64,000 bases of DNA from Aliihoeflea sp. 2WW (lineage in GTDB: Bacteria; Pseudomonadota; Alphaproteobacteria; Rhizobiales; Rhizobiaceae). The translations under genes were made by a program, and so were the position numbers. A model generated the notes under the pieces. The model worked only from the letters and a program-made list of their open reading frames with translations. It was not told the origin of the DNA and made no database searches. Numbering within the stretch: position 1 is the first letter of the stretch; every line of letters begins with the position of its first letter. The stretch covers positions 1 to 64,000 of the forward strand of contig NZ_AYOD01000003.1 in assembly GCF_000497755.1 (NCBI RefSeq), written 5' to 3'. Below are positions 19,898 to 28,083 of the stretch, piece by piece.

Positions 19898-21310
19898 GTG
19901 ACCGCCATCGTCGACTTCCTCAACAACATCTTGTGGAACTACGTGCTGGTCTACGGCCTGCTCGCCGTCGGCATCTACTTCACGGCACGCCTCGGCTTCC
20001 TGCAGTTCGTGCATTTCGGCGAGATGTTCCGCGTCATCGCCAAGAGCGAGGAAACCGACAAGCACGGCATCAGCCCGTTCCAGGCGCTGACGATCAGCCT
20101 GGCGTCGCGCGTGGGCACCGGCAACATCGCCGGCGTCGCGGTGGCGCTGTCGCTCGGCGGGCCGGGAGCGATCTTCTGGATGTGGATGGTGGCGCTGGTC
20201 GGCATGGCGACGGCCTATTCCGAATCGACGCTTGCCCAGCTCTACAAGGTCGAGAATTCAGAGGGCCAGTATCGCGGCGGGCCGGCGTTCTACATCGCGC
20301 GCGGCCTGCGGGCGCCTTGGGCGGGCGGGTTGTTCTCGATCTTCCTGATCATCTCCTTCGGCCTCGTCTTCAATGCGGTTCAGGCCAACTCGATCGCCGA
20401 TGCGGTCGAAGGCGCGTTCGGCGTTCCGAAACTGTGGGTCGGGCTGGTCGTCGCGGTCATGGCAGGCGTCGTCATCTTCGGCGGCATCCGCCAGATCGCA
20501 CGCGTCGCGCAGGTCGTGGTGCCGGTGATGGCCGGGCTCTATCTGCTGATGGCGGCCATCGTGCTGGCGATGAACATCTCGGAAGTGCCAGGCGTCGTCG
20601 GCATGATCTTCGCGCACGCCTTCGGACTGCAGGAAGCAGGCGCAGGCGTTGCCGGCGGCATCATGGCGGCGATGCTCAACGGGGTGAAACGCGGGCTGTT
20701 CTCCAACGAGGCCGGCATGGGCTCGGCGCCGAACATCGCGGCGGTGGCGACGCCACAGCCGCACCACCCCTCCTCCCAGGGCTTCGTCCAGGCGCTCGGC
20801 GTCTTCATCGACACGATCGTCATCTGCACGGCGACGGCGATCATGATCCTGCTTTCCGACGTCTACCAGATCGGCGGCGATATCGAGGGCGCGACGCTGA
20901 CGCAGAACGCGCTGCAGGAGCAGTTCGGCGTCTTCGGGCTCTACTTCATCGCCATCGCGATCTTCTTCTTCGCGTTCACGTCGATCATCGGCAACTATTC
21001 CTATGCCGAAAATGCGATGACCTTCCTACGAGCCGACAATACCGTCGCGCTCGGTGTCCTGCGCTTCGCGCTGCTCGGCATGGTGGTCTGGGGCGCGTAT
21101 GAAAGCGTCGCGACCGTCTTCAACGCAGCGGATGCGTCGATGGGTCTGATGGCGACGATCAATTTGATCGCCATCGTGCTCCTGTCGGGAACGGTCGTGA
21201 AGCTGACGCGGGACTATTTTGCGCAGCGAAAGGCCGGGAAATCGCCCCGCTTCGAGGCGCGCGACTATCCCGAACTTCAGGGTAAAATCGACAAGAACAT
21301 CTGGTCCTAG
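19898..21310 (+). CDS. Sodium:alanine symporter family protein (AGCS)
   Basis: Integral membrane protein of 470 aa with about 10-11 helices. Family motifs include SRVGTGNIAGVAVALSLGGP in the N-terminal half and GLFSNEAGMGSAP in the middle. AGCS proteins import alanine or glycine with Na+ or H+. The start is GTG 19898, with GAAGG 7 nt upstream; the frame open further upstream is not transporter-like. It diverges from the TadG-like gene across about 210 bp. Confidence 0.92.
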   Translation: MTAIVDFLNNILWNYVLVYGLLAVGIYFTARLGFLQFVHFGEMFRVIAKSEETDKHGISPFQALTISLASRVGTGNIAGVAVALSLGGPGAIFWMWMVALVGMATAYSESTLAQLYKVENSEGQYRGGPAFYIARGLRAPWAGGLFSIFLIISFGLVFNAVQANSIADAVEGAFGVPKLWVGLVVAVMAGVVIFGGIRQIARVAQVVVPVMAGLYLLMAAIVLAMNISEVPGVVGMIFAHAFGLQEAGAGVAGGIMAAMLNGVKRGLFSNEAGMGSAPNIAAVATPQPHHPSSQGFVQALGVFIDTIVICTATAIMILLSDVYQIGGDIEGATLTQNALQEQFGVFGLYFIAIAIFFFAFTSIIGNYSYAENAMTFLRADNTVALGVLRFALLGMVVWGAYESVATVFNAADASMGLMATINLIAIVLLSGTVVKLTRDYFAQRKAGKSPRFEARDYPELQGKIDKNIWS

Positions 21311-21325
21311 CGCGGGGGTGACGCC

Positions 21326-22207
21326 CTACGACGCCGAAGCGGCGGCGCTTTGCTCGTCGAAGAAATCGATGACGGCCTGCGAAAAGACGTCGTTGCGATC
21401 GCCGGCGACCATGTGGCCGGCACCGCCGATATCGACATAGCGCGCATTCTTCGCCTGTCCGACGAACGCTCGCGCGGCTTCCGCGTCGACCAGTTCGGAC
21501 TGCATTCCCCGGACGAGGAGGATCGGCAGATCGAGTTCGGGCAGCCGGCCGAGCACGTCCCCCAGCAGGGTGCGCGCATCGGCATCGATGCTGGCGGGGC
21601 CGCGCATGAAGGCGGGATCCCAGTGCCAGCGGAAACGGCCATCGTCGCCGAGGCGCAGATTCTTGGCGAGGCCTTCAAGCGTGCGGGGCCGCTTGCGGTT
21701 CGGCAGGTAGGCGGCGATCATGTCGGCGGCTTCGTCCAGCGAGCCGAAGCCCTCGTCCATGCGCGATCCCATGAAGCCGATGATGCGGGCGACGCCGGCG
21801 GGATTCATCTGCGGCACGATATCGACCAGCACCAGCGCGTCCATCAAGTGCCCGGTACGGCATTCGGCGAGCAGCGATGCAAGCCCGCCGAGGGAAGCGC
21901 CGACGATCGATGGCGTCAGGCCAAAACGCGGCTTCACCGCCGCGCAAAGCGCGGTTACGTCCTCGGCATAGTGGGCGAAACTGTAGTTGCCGCTGGCAAC
22001 CCAGTCGCTGTCGCCATGGCCGCGAATGTCGATCGTGATCGCGCGCATGCCCTTTTCGGCAAGGCGCATAGCCGTCTTCTGCCAGGCGTGCCGCGTCTGC
22101 CCGCCGCCATGCAGCAAAATGACGGGCTGGCCGCCGCCGTCCCAGATCGAACCGGCGAGACGGTTGTCCTCGGCGCCGCGAAAGGCGATGGCGGCTTCGT
22201 CGATCAA
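21326..22207 (-). CDS. Alpha/beta-hydrolase
   Basis: Protein of 293 aa. The oxyanion segment is ILLHGGGQTRHAW, the nucleophile elbow is VGASLGGL (Ser), and GGAGHMV contributes the catalytic His. The TTG start at 22207 overlaps the stop of the upstream hydrolase gene (TTGA), so the two are translationally coupled. The substrate is not predictable; the two neighbours are distinct enzymes, not recent duplicates. Confidence 0.87.
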   Translation of the reverse strand: MIDEAAIAFRGAEDNRLAGSIWDGGGQPVILLHGGGQTRHAWQKTAMRLAEKGMRAITIDIRGHGDSDWVASGNYSFAHYAEDVTALCAAVKPRFGLTPSIVGASLGGLASLLAECRTGHLMDALVLVDIVPQMNPAGVARIIGFMGSRMDEGFGSLDEAADMIAAYLPNRKRPRTLEGLAKNLRLGDDGRFRWHWDPAFMRGPASIDADARTLLGDVLGRLPELDLPILLVRGMQSELVDAEAARAFVGQAKNARYVDIGGAGHMVAGDRNDVFSQAVIDFFDEQSAAASAS

Positions 22208-22983
22208 AGCGGATGCTCCTTCAGGAAGTCCAGCGCCCGCGCCTTGAAGGTGCGGTCGCCGACGGACAGCATGTGGTCGCGGCCGACGATGTCGAATGCC
22301 TCGGCCTTCGGCATCAGACCGGCAAGGCGATGCGCGTCGCCGGCGATGTCGTCGGTGGTGCCGACGGCAATGAGGGTCGGCTGCGCGATGCGGCCGACAT
22401 CCTGCGGCGACAGTTCCTGACGCGAGGTCTCGATGCAGGCGGCGAGCGCGGCGCGGTCGCTTTTCGTCTGGTCGGCGAAGGCGCGGAACATGCGCCCGCG
22501 CGGATGAGTGACATCGTCGAGCGACGGCGCGCGCAGGGCCTCTGCGATCGGGTCCCAATCCCCGACACCCTCGACCATGCCGATGCCGAGCCCGCCAAAG
22601 ATGAGCGTCGCGACGCGATCCGGATGTTCAAGCGCCAGGAAGGCCGAGACGCGTGCGCCCATCGAATAACCGAAGACGTGGGCGCGCGGAATGCCGAGAT
22701 GGTCGAGCAGTGCGGCCGCGTCCGAGGCCATCGCCGTCGGCGTATAGTCGGTCGTGGCGTAGCTCTTCGACGTCTCGCCATGACCGCGATGGTCGAAAGC
22801 GACGACGCGGTAGCCTTCGCGCGTCAGCGTCTGGACCCAACCGGGCTGCACCCAGTTGATGCGCAAGGTGGAGGCGAAGCCGTGGACCAGCAGGATCGGA
22901 TCGGCATCGCGATCGCCCTCGTCGATGAAGGCGATGTCGAAACCATCATGATGGAAATGCTGCGTGGGACGCGGAAGGTTCAA
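22204..22983 (-). CDS. Alpha/beta-hydrolase
   Basis: Protein of 259 aa with an alpha/beta-hydrolase fold: LLVHGFAST (oxyanion hole), FDHRGHGET, nucleophile elbow GYSMGARV (Ser), and GRDHMLSV with the catalytic His near the C-terminus. It overlaps the DUF192 gene upstream (ATGA) and the second hydrolase downstream (TTGA), making a three-gene coupled unit. Substrate unknown. Confidence 0.9.
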   Translation of the reverse strand: MNLPRPTQHFHHDGFDIAFIDEGDRDADPILLVHGFASTLRINWVQPGWVQTLTREGYRVVAFDHRGHGETSKSYATTDYTPTAMASDAAALLDHLGIPRAHVFGYSMGARVSAFLALEHPDRVATLIFGGLGIGMVEGVGDWDPIAEALRAPSLDDVTHPRGRMFRAFADQTKSDRAALAACIETSRQELSPQDVGRIAQPTLIAVGTTDDIAGDAHRLAGLMPKAEAFDIVGRDHMLSVGDRTFKARALDFLKEHPL

Positions 22984-23486
22984 TTGCCTGCGACCTCGTC
23001 GATCGCCGGATGGTTGAGACGTGTTCCAGCGGTCAGGCCGACCCGCTCCGACGTTCCCTGGTTCAGTTCGAGAACGAAGCGGCTCGGGCCGTCCGGGGCG
23101 ATCGAAGCCGTGGAGAAGGGTTCGCCCGGCAGGATATCGATCACGCGCCCATCTTCGCCGATGAAGACAAGGTCGAGCGGCGACGGCGTGTTCTGCATCC
23201 AGAAGCTGACGGGCTGCGTCTCACCGAAGACGAAGAGCATGCCGCGATCTTCGGGGAGGTCAGTGCGGAACATCAGGCCCCGGGCACGGCGTTCGCCCGT
23301 GTCGGCAATCTCGATGTCGAAGGAAACCGTCTCGCCATCTGCCTCGAAGGTCAGAGGCGCAGCGTCGACGGGCAGCTCCATCGGCGCGCCCTGAACCGCC
23401 TCCTGGGCGAGCGCGACGGGCGGCGAAGCGAATGGTGCGACGACGAAGGAAAGCGACAGGGCAAGGGCGGCGATACGTGCGTTCAC
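22980..23486 (-). CDS. DUF192 family exported protein
   Basis: Protein of 168 aa with a signal peptide (to about residue 27, PVALAQ) and a DUF192 (COG1430) domain recognisable by RARGLMFRTDLPEDRGMLFVF, read here as RARGLMFR then GMLFVF, plus FWMQNTPSPLDLVFI. Function unknown. It is the first gene of the coupled set with the two hydrolases (4-nt ATGA overlap with the next). Confidence 0.9.
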   Translation of the reverse strand: MNARIAALALSLSFVVAPFASPPVALAQEAVQGAPMELPVDAAPLTFEADGETVSFDIEIADTGERRARGLMFRTDLPEDRGMLFVFGETQPVSFWMQNTPSPLDLVFIGEDGRVIDILPGEPFSTASIAPDGPSRFVLELNQGTSERVGLTAGTRLNHPAIDEVAGN

Positions 23487-23532
23487 GGATGATCCTTTGC
23501 AATGATGGATGCGCGCCGAGGCTGGAACGCCG

Positions 23533-24123
23533 TCAATGCGCGACCGGCAAAGTCCCGATATCGGGGTGAACTTCGGCAGCCATAAGGCCTTTGTCGCCGC
23601 GCCCGAAACGGACGAGGACGACCTGGCCGGGACGCAGCTCGGTTATGCCGTAGCGGCGAAGGGTTTCCATGTGGATGAAAATGTCCTCGGTGCCCTCCCC
23701 GCGTGTCAGGAAGCCGAAGCCCTTGGTCCGGTTGAACCATTTGACCAGCGCGCGCTCCAGCCCGCTTTCCGCGACGACGGCGACATGGGTGCGGTCGGCA
23801 GGTTGTTCGGACGGATGGATCGCGGTCGACGCGTCCATCGACAGAATGCGGAAGGCCTGGAGCCCGCGTTCACCGCGACGAACCATGCAGGTGACACGCG
23901 CGCCTTCAAATGCCGTCGGGTAGCCGTCCCGACGCAGGCAGGTGACATGGATCAGGATGTCGCCCAGCGAGGAATCATCGGCATGGATGAAGCCGTAACC
24001 CTTGGCGACGTCGAACCATTTGATCGCGCCGGAAGCTTCGATCAGGTCCGATCTTTCACCGTCGCTGTCAGCCGGGTTCGCCTTCGTAGTCAGACTCCCT
24101 GCCGCTGAGGCATTTTCCCCCAT
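23533..24123 (-). CDS. Cold-shock protein with two CSD domains
   Basis: Protein of 196 aa with two cold-shock domains. The first has RNP1 KGYGFI (41-46) and RNP2 DILIHV (55-60); the second has KGFGFL (134-139) and DIFIHM (147-152). A flexible linker joins them. Double-CSD proteins of this size are typical of Alphaproteobacteria and bind single-stranded RNA or DNA. GGAAAGGG precedes ATG 24123. Confidence 0.93.
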   Translation of the reverse strand: MGENASAAGSLTTKANPADSDGERSDLIEASGAIKWFDVAKGYGFIHADDSSLGDILIHVTCLRRDGYPTAFEGARVTCMVRRGERGLQAFRILSMDASTAIHPSEQPADRTHVAVVAESGLERALVKWFNRTKGFGFLTRGEGTEDIFIHMETLRRYGITELRPGQVVLVRFGRGDKGLMAAEVHPDIGTLPVAH

Positions 24124-24348
24124 GCCCGACCCTTTCCAAGATACGCCACACCTGATTCTTGGCGTCTAAGATAACATCGGGCGTTCGGGTCGGTGCAAGG
24201 CCCGATTGTGGCTTTTTCGTCGCAAGGACGGCGAAATACTGGCACGACACTTGGAACGGCATATGGCGCGGCGGTTGCCACCGCGCGGGCGGAGACATAT
24301 CTATCGCGTCGACGGAAAACCGGCCGCACATCTGAAAAGGATAGCAAA

Positions 24349-24789
24349 ATGCGCTACTTGCACACGATGGTCCGCGTCAAGGACATCGACGAATCGCTCG
24401 ACTTCTACTGCAACAAGCTGGGAATGCAGGAAGTTCGCCGGATCGAAAGCGAACAGGGTCGTTTCACGCTCATCTTTCTTGCCGCAGCGGAAGATGTGGA
24501 AGCCGGCAAGTCGAAGAAGGCGCCGCTACTGGAACTGACCTATAATTGGGACCCCGAAAACTATCAGGGTGGCCGGAATTTCGGCCATCTCGCCTTCGAG
24601 GTCGACGATATCTACGAGACCTGCCAGAGGCTGGCAGACATGGGCGTCGTCATCAACCGCCCGCCGCGTGACGGCAACATGGCGTTTGTCAGGTCGCCCG
24701 ACGGGATTTCGGTCGAGTTGCTGCAGAAGGGTCCGGCGAAGGAAAAGGCGGAGCCCTGGGCTTCGATGGAGAATACGGGGAGCTGGTAG
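24349..24789 (+). CDS. gloA: Lactoylglutathione lyase (glyoxalase I)
   Basis: Protein of 146 aa (E. coli 135). Metal ligands expected for GloA are all present: His5, Glu62 (LLELTYNWD), His80 (GHLAFEV) and Glu123 (SVELLQ). It converts the methylglyoxal-glutathione hemithioacetal to S-lactoylglutathione in the cytosol. ATG 24349 follows AAGGA; the 52 codons open upstream are not glyoxalase-like. It diverges from the cold-shock gene. Confidence 0.95.
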   Translation: MRYLHTMVRVKDIDESLDFYCNKLGMQEVRRIESEQGRFTLIFLAAAEDVEAGKSKKAPLLELTYNWDPENYQGGRNFGHLAFEVDDIYETCQRLADMGVVINRPPRDGNMAFVRSPDGISVELLQKGPAKEKAEPWASMENTGSW

Positions 24790-24834
24790 GGGTTTGGCGA
24801 GAGCCGGGGGTGGTGGTCGGTTTCTTTGAAGGGG

Positions 24835-24980
24835 ACCCCCACCCTTTATCCCTCCCCACAAGGGGGAGGGAATTCGCCGGCGTTGGGTTTTTCCCGTCGA
24901 TGCGGCAACTGGCTTGAAGGTTGGGCTCTACACTGATCCCCTCCCTCCCCCTTGTGGGAAGGGATACAGGGTGGGTGTCA
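24835..24980. repeat. Composite inverted-repeat element, copy 1
   Basis: About 146 bp: a left arm (24835-24870, ACCCCCACCCTTTATCCCTC... in minus orientation), a 67-nt spacer beginning AATTCGCCGGCG, and a right arm (24938-24980) that is the inverse of the left. It lies between gloA and the J-domain-like gene and has no coding potential. It is a nonautonomous, MITE-like intergenic element; no family name is offered. Confidence 0.85.
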
Positions 24981-25138
24981 CTTCGGACGAAACCGGCATG
25001 CACGGCACGCCTGAACGCAACGGGCTTTAACGCCGCGATTGCCAGCCCTACTTGGCCATCGTCGCCTATGCAGTGGCATGGCTGAGCCGCAAACTTCGAT
25101 GACACGGTGCTGTCGGCAGGCTGGTTCTTTGAAGGGGG

Positions 25139-25281
25139 ACCCCCACCCTTTATCCCTCCCCACAAGGGGAGGGAATTCGCCGGCGTTGGGCATTTTCCGT
25201 CAATGCGGCAACTGGCTTGAGGTTAGGCTCTACGCTGATGCCCTCCCTCCCCCTTGTGGGGAGGGATACAGGGTGGGGGTC
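25139..25281. repeat. Composite inverted-repeat element, copy 2 (direct repeat of copy 1)
   Basis: About 143 bp with the same arms and a spacer nearly identical to copy 1 (both contain TGCGGCAACTGGCTTGA). It is in the same orientation as copy 1, about 302 bp downstream. The two copies and their right-hand flanks look like a tandem duplication. Confidence 0.85.
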
Positions 25282-25319
25282 AATTCGGAAAAACCAGCGT
25301 TGCCCGTTCGGCTGACGGC

Positions 25320-25760
25320 CTAATCGGCCATCGTCGCCTTTGCCGTATCGATCAGGCCGTTCGCGATGCCCATGCGTTCGGCTGCTCGTTCGCGCAGATG
25401 CGGCGCGAGGCGGTCGGGGTGGTTTTCGAAGGCGAAGCGCCGGCGGGCGCGATCGAGGGCGGCGACTGTGTGCAGGCTGCCGATGCCGAGTTCGAGCGCG
25501 ATGTCATGCGGGTCGGTCGACAGTTCGGGCATCAGCGTATCGAGTGCCTCGAGTATTTCCGGCGCGAGGGTCGGCTCCAGATAGGCCTGCCGGGCCGACG
25601 GCTCGAACAGCGGCGCGTTCGAGGCCTGGATGCGCTCGATCTGGTCGAGAAGATCGCCCTGGAGCGACGGAGCCGGTCCGACATCGAGACGTTCCGCCTG
25701 CTCGTGCGAAATCAGGTCGTCGAGCAGATCGCCGAAGCTCTTGGCGCGTGCGCCGGACAT
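25320..25760 (-). CDS. J-domain-like protein
   Basis: Protein of 146 aa. The C-terminal 60 residues resemble a J domain: a short helix (HDIALELGI), a basic helix (LDRARRRFAFE), the hallmark HPD at 114-116, and a following helix. There is no Gly/Phe region or zinc finger, so it is a type III J-like protein, possibly a DnaK co-chaperone with a private client. The N-terminal half is unrecognised. GGGAGG 5 nt before ATG 25760 sets the start; an ATG at 25781 is weaker. Confidence 0.75.
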   Translation of the reverse strand: MSGARAKSFGDLLDDLISHEQAERLDVGPAPSLQGDLLDQIERIQASNAPLFEPSARQAYLEPTLAPEILEALDTLMPELSTDPHDIALELGIGSLHTVAALDRARRRFAFENHPDRLAPHLRERAAERMGIANGLIDTAKATMAD

Positions 25761-25930
25761 CGAGGCCTCCCAGCCATTCATTGTTCTCGCCTAGGTAACA
25801 GGCATTTCCTAAGAAAGGTTCCCATCGCGCAGGAGCGAAGCGCATGGGAGCCCTGCAGATATTGCACTGCACAACCGCCCTGCCCGATGCCATCTTCCGT
25901 ATGGGAGGATCGAAACTTCGGAGACGATCC

Positions 25931-26104
25931 ATGGGCATTTTCACTGAATTCTTCGCCAAGCCGCGACCGTTGCGCGCCAGCCGCCAGTCGCGCGGAATGC
26001 TGATCCTCAACGCAATGGGCAGCGCGGAACTGTCGGATCTCGGCATCAAGCCGGCCGACTTCCCGCACATCGCCCGCGACATGGCGTCCAAGCGCCGATT
26101 CTAG
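25931..26104 (+). CDS. DUF1127-like small protein
   Basis: Protein of 57 aa ending in SAELSDLGIKPADFPHIARD then a basic tail, the pattern of the DUF1127 C-terminal motif found in short Arg-rich alphaproteobacterial proteins, some of which are implicated in RNA turnover and phosphate or carbon metabolism. GGAG upstream of ATG 25931 supports this start over one at 25844. Confidence 0.7.
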   Translation: MGIFTEFFAKPRPLRASRQSRGMLILNAMGSAELSDLGIKPADFPHIARDMASKRRF

Positions 26105-26168
26105 ACATCGGCGCCAATGAATGGCTGACTTGGCGATCATGAAGGGACATGATTCGCGAGGTCAGCCC

Positions 26169-27209
26169 ATGCGCAAGCTCGTCTCGATCGGCGTGCCTGC
26201 TCTTCTCCTGAGCACGTCCGCCTTCAGCCAGACGGCCTTCATCGACGACCGCTCGTCGCCGGATGCCGTCATCCGCTCGCTTTACAATGCCATCGACCGC
26301 AAGGAATTCGCGCGCGCTTATTCCTATTTCGCCAATCCGCCGGCCGACAGCGTCGAGGCCTATGCGGAAGGCTTTGCCGATGCCGAGACGAGCGAGCTCC
26401 TGCTCGGCGCGGCGGCGGAGGAAGGGGCGGCGGGCAGCGTCTACTACCGCCAGCCGCTGGTACTGCGATCCGTCGCCGAAGACGGGACCGAGACGGTCTA
26501 TGCCGGGTGCTACACGCTTCAGGCGCCGAACCCGGCGAATTTCGCCGAAGGCTACACGCCGATGGCGATCGAGGATGGCGACCTGCAGGAAACGGACGCC
26601 GAATTCAGCCCAGAGGCCTTGCCGCAGGACTGCGCCGGCGAGGAACTGCCGCCGACCGACGCGGCGCTGCTCGAGGCGGAGCGCGTTTTTGCGGCGAGCT
26701 TTGCAGAACGCTGCGGCGGCGGGGCGATGGAGGGCGTGGCCACCGAAGAACTCGAGCCGCAAAGCTTCGAGATAGGCTATCGCTACATGCACGAGACGTC
26801 GGACGATCCGCTGCGCACGGCGCGGCTGTTCCAGTTTTTCTGCAATGGCGGGGCGTACAATATCAGCCAGGTCTACCTGATGAGCGATGGCGAGGGCCCG
26901 GTGGAGCCGGTGTCGTTCGCGGTTCCCGAACTCGACATCCGCTATGAGAACGACGATCTGGAGGGCGCGGTCGAGGAGATGACGCAGCTTGGCATGATCA
27001 CGCGGACAGAACTCGTCAATTCCGGCTACGATCCGGACACGCAGGCCATCGTCTCGGCGGAGAAGTGGCGGGGCGTGGGCGACGCCTCGGCTTCGGGGCG
27101 CTGGATCTTCCGCTATGGGACGTTTTCGCTGGTCTCCTACGAGGTCGACGCGACCTATGACGGCCAGATCAATCCGGAACAGATCATCGGGTATGGCGAA
27201 GCGCCTTAG
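26169..27209 (+). CDS. Exported DUF1176-like protein
   Basis: Protein of 346 aa with a signal peptide (MRKLVSIGVPALLLSTSAFS). The C-terminal half has the segments FFCNGGAYNISQVYL and SAEKWRGVGDASASGRWIF, which resemble DUF1176 proteins (exported, unknown function). The N-terminal part (SPDAVIRSLYNAIDRKEFARAY, given here as SPDAVIRSLYNAID) looks like a helical, NTF2-like beginning. The family call is from memory of the pattern and is moderate. ATG 26169 has GAGG upstream. Confidence 0.7.
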   Translation: MRKLVSIGVPALLLSTSAFSQTAFIDDRSSPDAVIRSLYNAIDRKEFARAYSYFANPPADSVEAYAEGFADAETSELLLGAAAEEGAAGSVYYRQPLVLRSVAEDGTETVYAGCYTLQAPNPANFAEGYTPMAIEDGDLQETDAEFSPEALPQDCAGEELPPTDAALLEAERVFAASFAERCGGGAMEGVATEELEPQSFEIGYRYMHETSDDPLRTARLFQFFCNGGAYNISQVYLMSDGEGPVEPVSFAVPELDIRYENDDLEGAVEEMTQLGMITRTELVNSGYDPDTQAIVSAEKWRGVGDASASGRWIFRYGTFSLVSYEVDATYDGQINPEQIIGYGEAP

Positions 27210-27213
27210 GCGC

Positions 27214-28083
27214 TTATCGGCGTTCGCTCATCCAGTTTATGACTTCGCGCCAGTCGGTCATGCGGATCGGCGTGCCGTGGCTGCCGCTCTCGAAACGGAC
27301 GAAGCGGGCCGGGTATCCGGGGGACGCGGCGCGGATCGCGCGGAAGAAGGTTTCCTGCCGCTCGACGGGGAAGACGCGGTCGCGGCTGCCGTGGCCGAGA
27401 TAGACCGGGACGCGGGCGCGGAAGGCGGGGCTTTTGAGGAAGCTCTCGTCCCAGTGCGAGCCGAGGAGGAGCAGGCCGCCGAGGCGGGGGACGAGGTCCG
27501 CATCCTGTGCCAATTGCCAGCAGATCGCGCCGCCGGCGGAGCCGCAGGCGACGAAGATCGGCGCTTGCGGTGAGGCGTTGGCGTAGGTTTTCAGGAGCGC
27601 CGCCACCTGCCCTGCGCCGGTCGCACCAAAATCGGCGAAGTCGGGCGAGAGGTAGAGGCCGCCATTTTGGGCGGCGAGGTTCTTGATGCGGTTGAAATTG
27701 CCGCCGAAGGTGAAATCGTCCACGCCCTGCCCGCGATTGCCGCCCTGGCCGTGGAGATAGGCGACGATGAAACGCGCGCCTTCCGGCTTGCCGACAGAGA
27801 TGTGCGGGATGTTGCCGGCCGGTGTCTGGATGGTGACGTCACGCTGGGCGCGGCGGACGGAGAGGTCGACATAGGTGGCGTGGGCGCGGCGTTCGGGGAT
27901 CTCGTCGCGGCCGTTGATGTCGCGCATTTCCTGGTAGTCGACGACGATGCGGGCGCCGTCGTCGCTCGTCTCGATGGTGGCCGGCAGCGCGAAGAGGCGG
28001 TCCTTCGAGGGCGCGAGCAGTTCGGCGGCGGCGGGGACGAGCGTGGCGGCGAGGAGTGCGGCGGCGAGGATCAGGCGGGTCAT
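27214..28083 (-). CDS. Exported alpha/beta-hydrolase
   Basis: Protein of 289 aa with a signal peptide (to about residue 20, VPAAAE). A hydrolase core contains YLHGQGGNRGQG (oxyanion region), the nucleophile elbow VACGSAGGA (Ser) and a late FESGSHGTP (candidate His). Its start overlaps the stop of the molybdopterin-binding/NTP-transferase gene (ATGA), so it is the last gene of the cox-type accessory operon, although a periplasmic hydrolase has no evident part in cofactor maturation. Confidence 0.8.
   Translation of the reverse strand: MTRLILAAALLAATLVPAAAELLAPSKDRLFALPATIETSDDGARIVVDYQEMRDINGRDEIPERRAHATYVDLSVRRAQRDVTIQTPAGNIPHISVGKPEGARFIVAYLHGQGGNRGQGVDDFTFGGNFNRIKNLAAQNGGLYLSPDFADFGATGAGQVAALLKTYANASPQAPIFVACGSAGGAICWQLAQDADLVPRLGGLLLLGSHWDESFLKSPAFRARVPVYLGHGSRDRVFPVERQETFFRAIRAASPGYPARFVRFESGSHGTPIRMTDWREVINWMSERR

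Larger units (their letters stand above)
24790..25319. other. 530-bp noncoding stretch
   Basis: Holds the two repeat elements plus 24981-25138, where I see no gene. Positions 25047-25071 match the last bases of the neighbouring J-domain-like gene (25319-25343) at 22 of 25 positions, apparently a degenerate copy of that gene's 3' end. Confidence 0.7.

Noticed and set aside
21326-22983. The two hydrolases as a recent duplication
   Set aside because: They share only fold-level motifs; the sequences around the nucleophile (VGASLGGL versus GYSMGARV) and lengths differ clearly.
24835-25281. Regular repeats that might be a CRISPR array
   Set aside because: Only two units, with inverted arms and nearly identical spacers, and no cas genes; it is a duplicated palindromic element.
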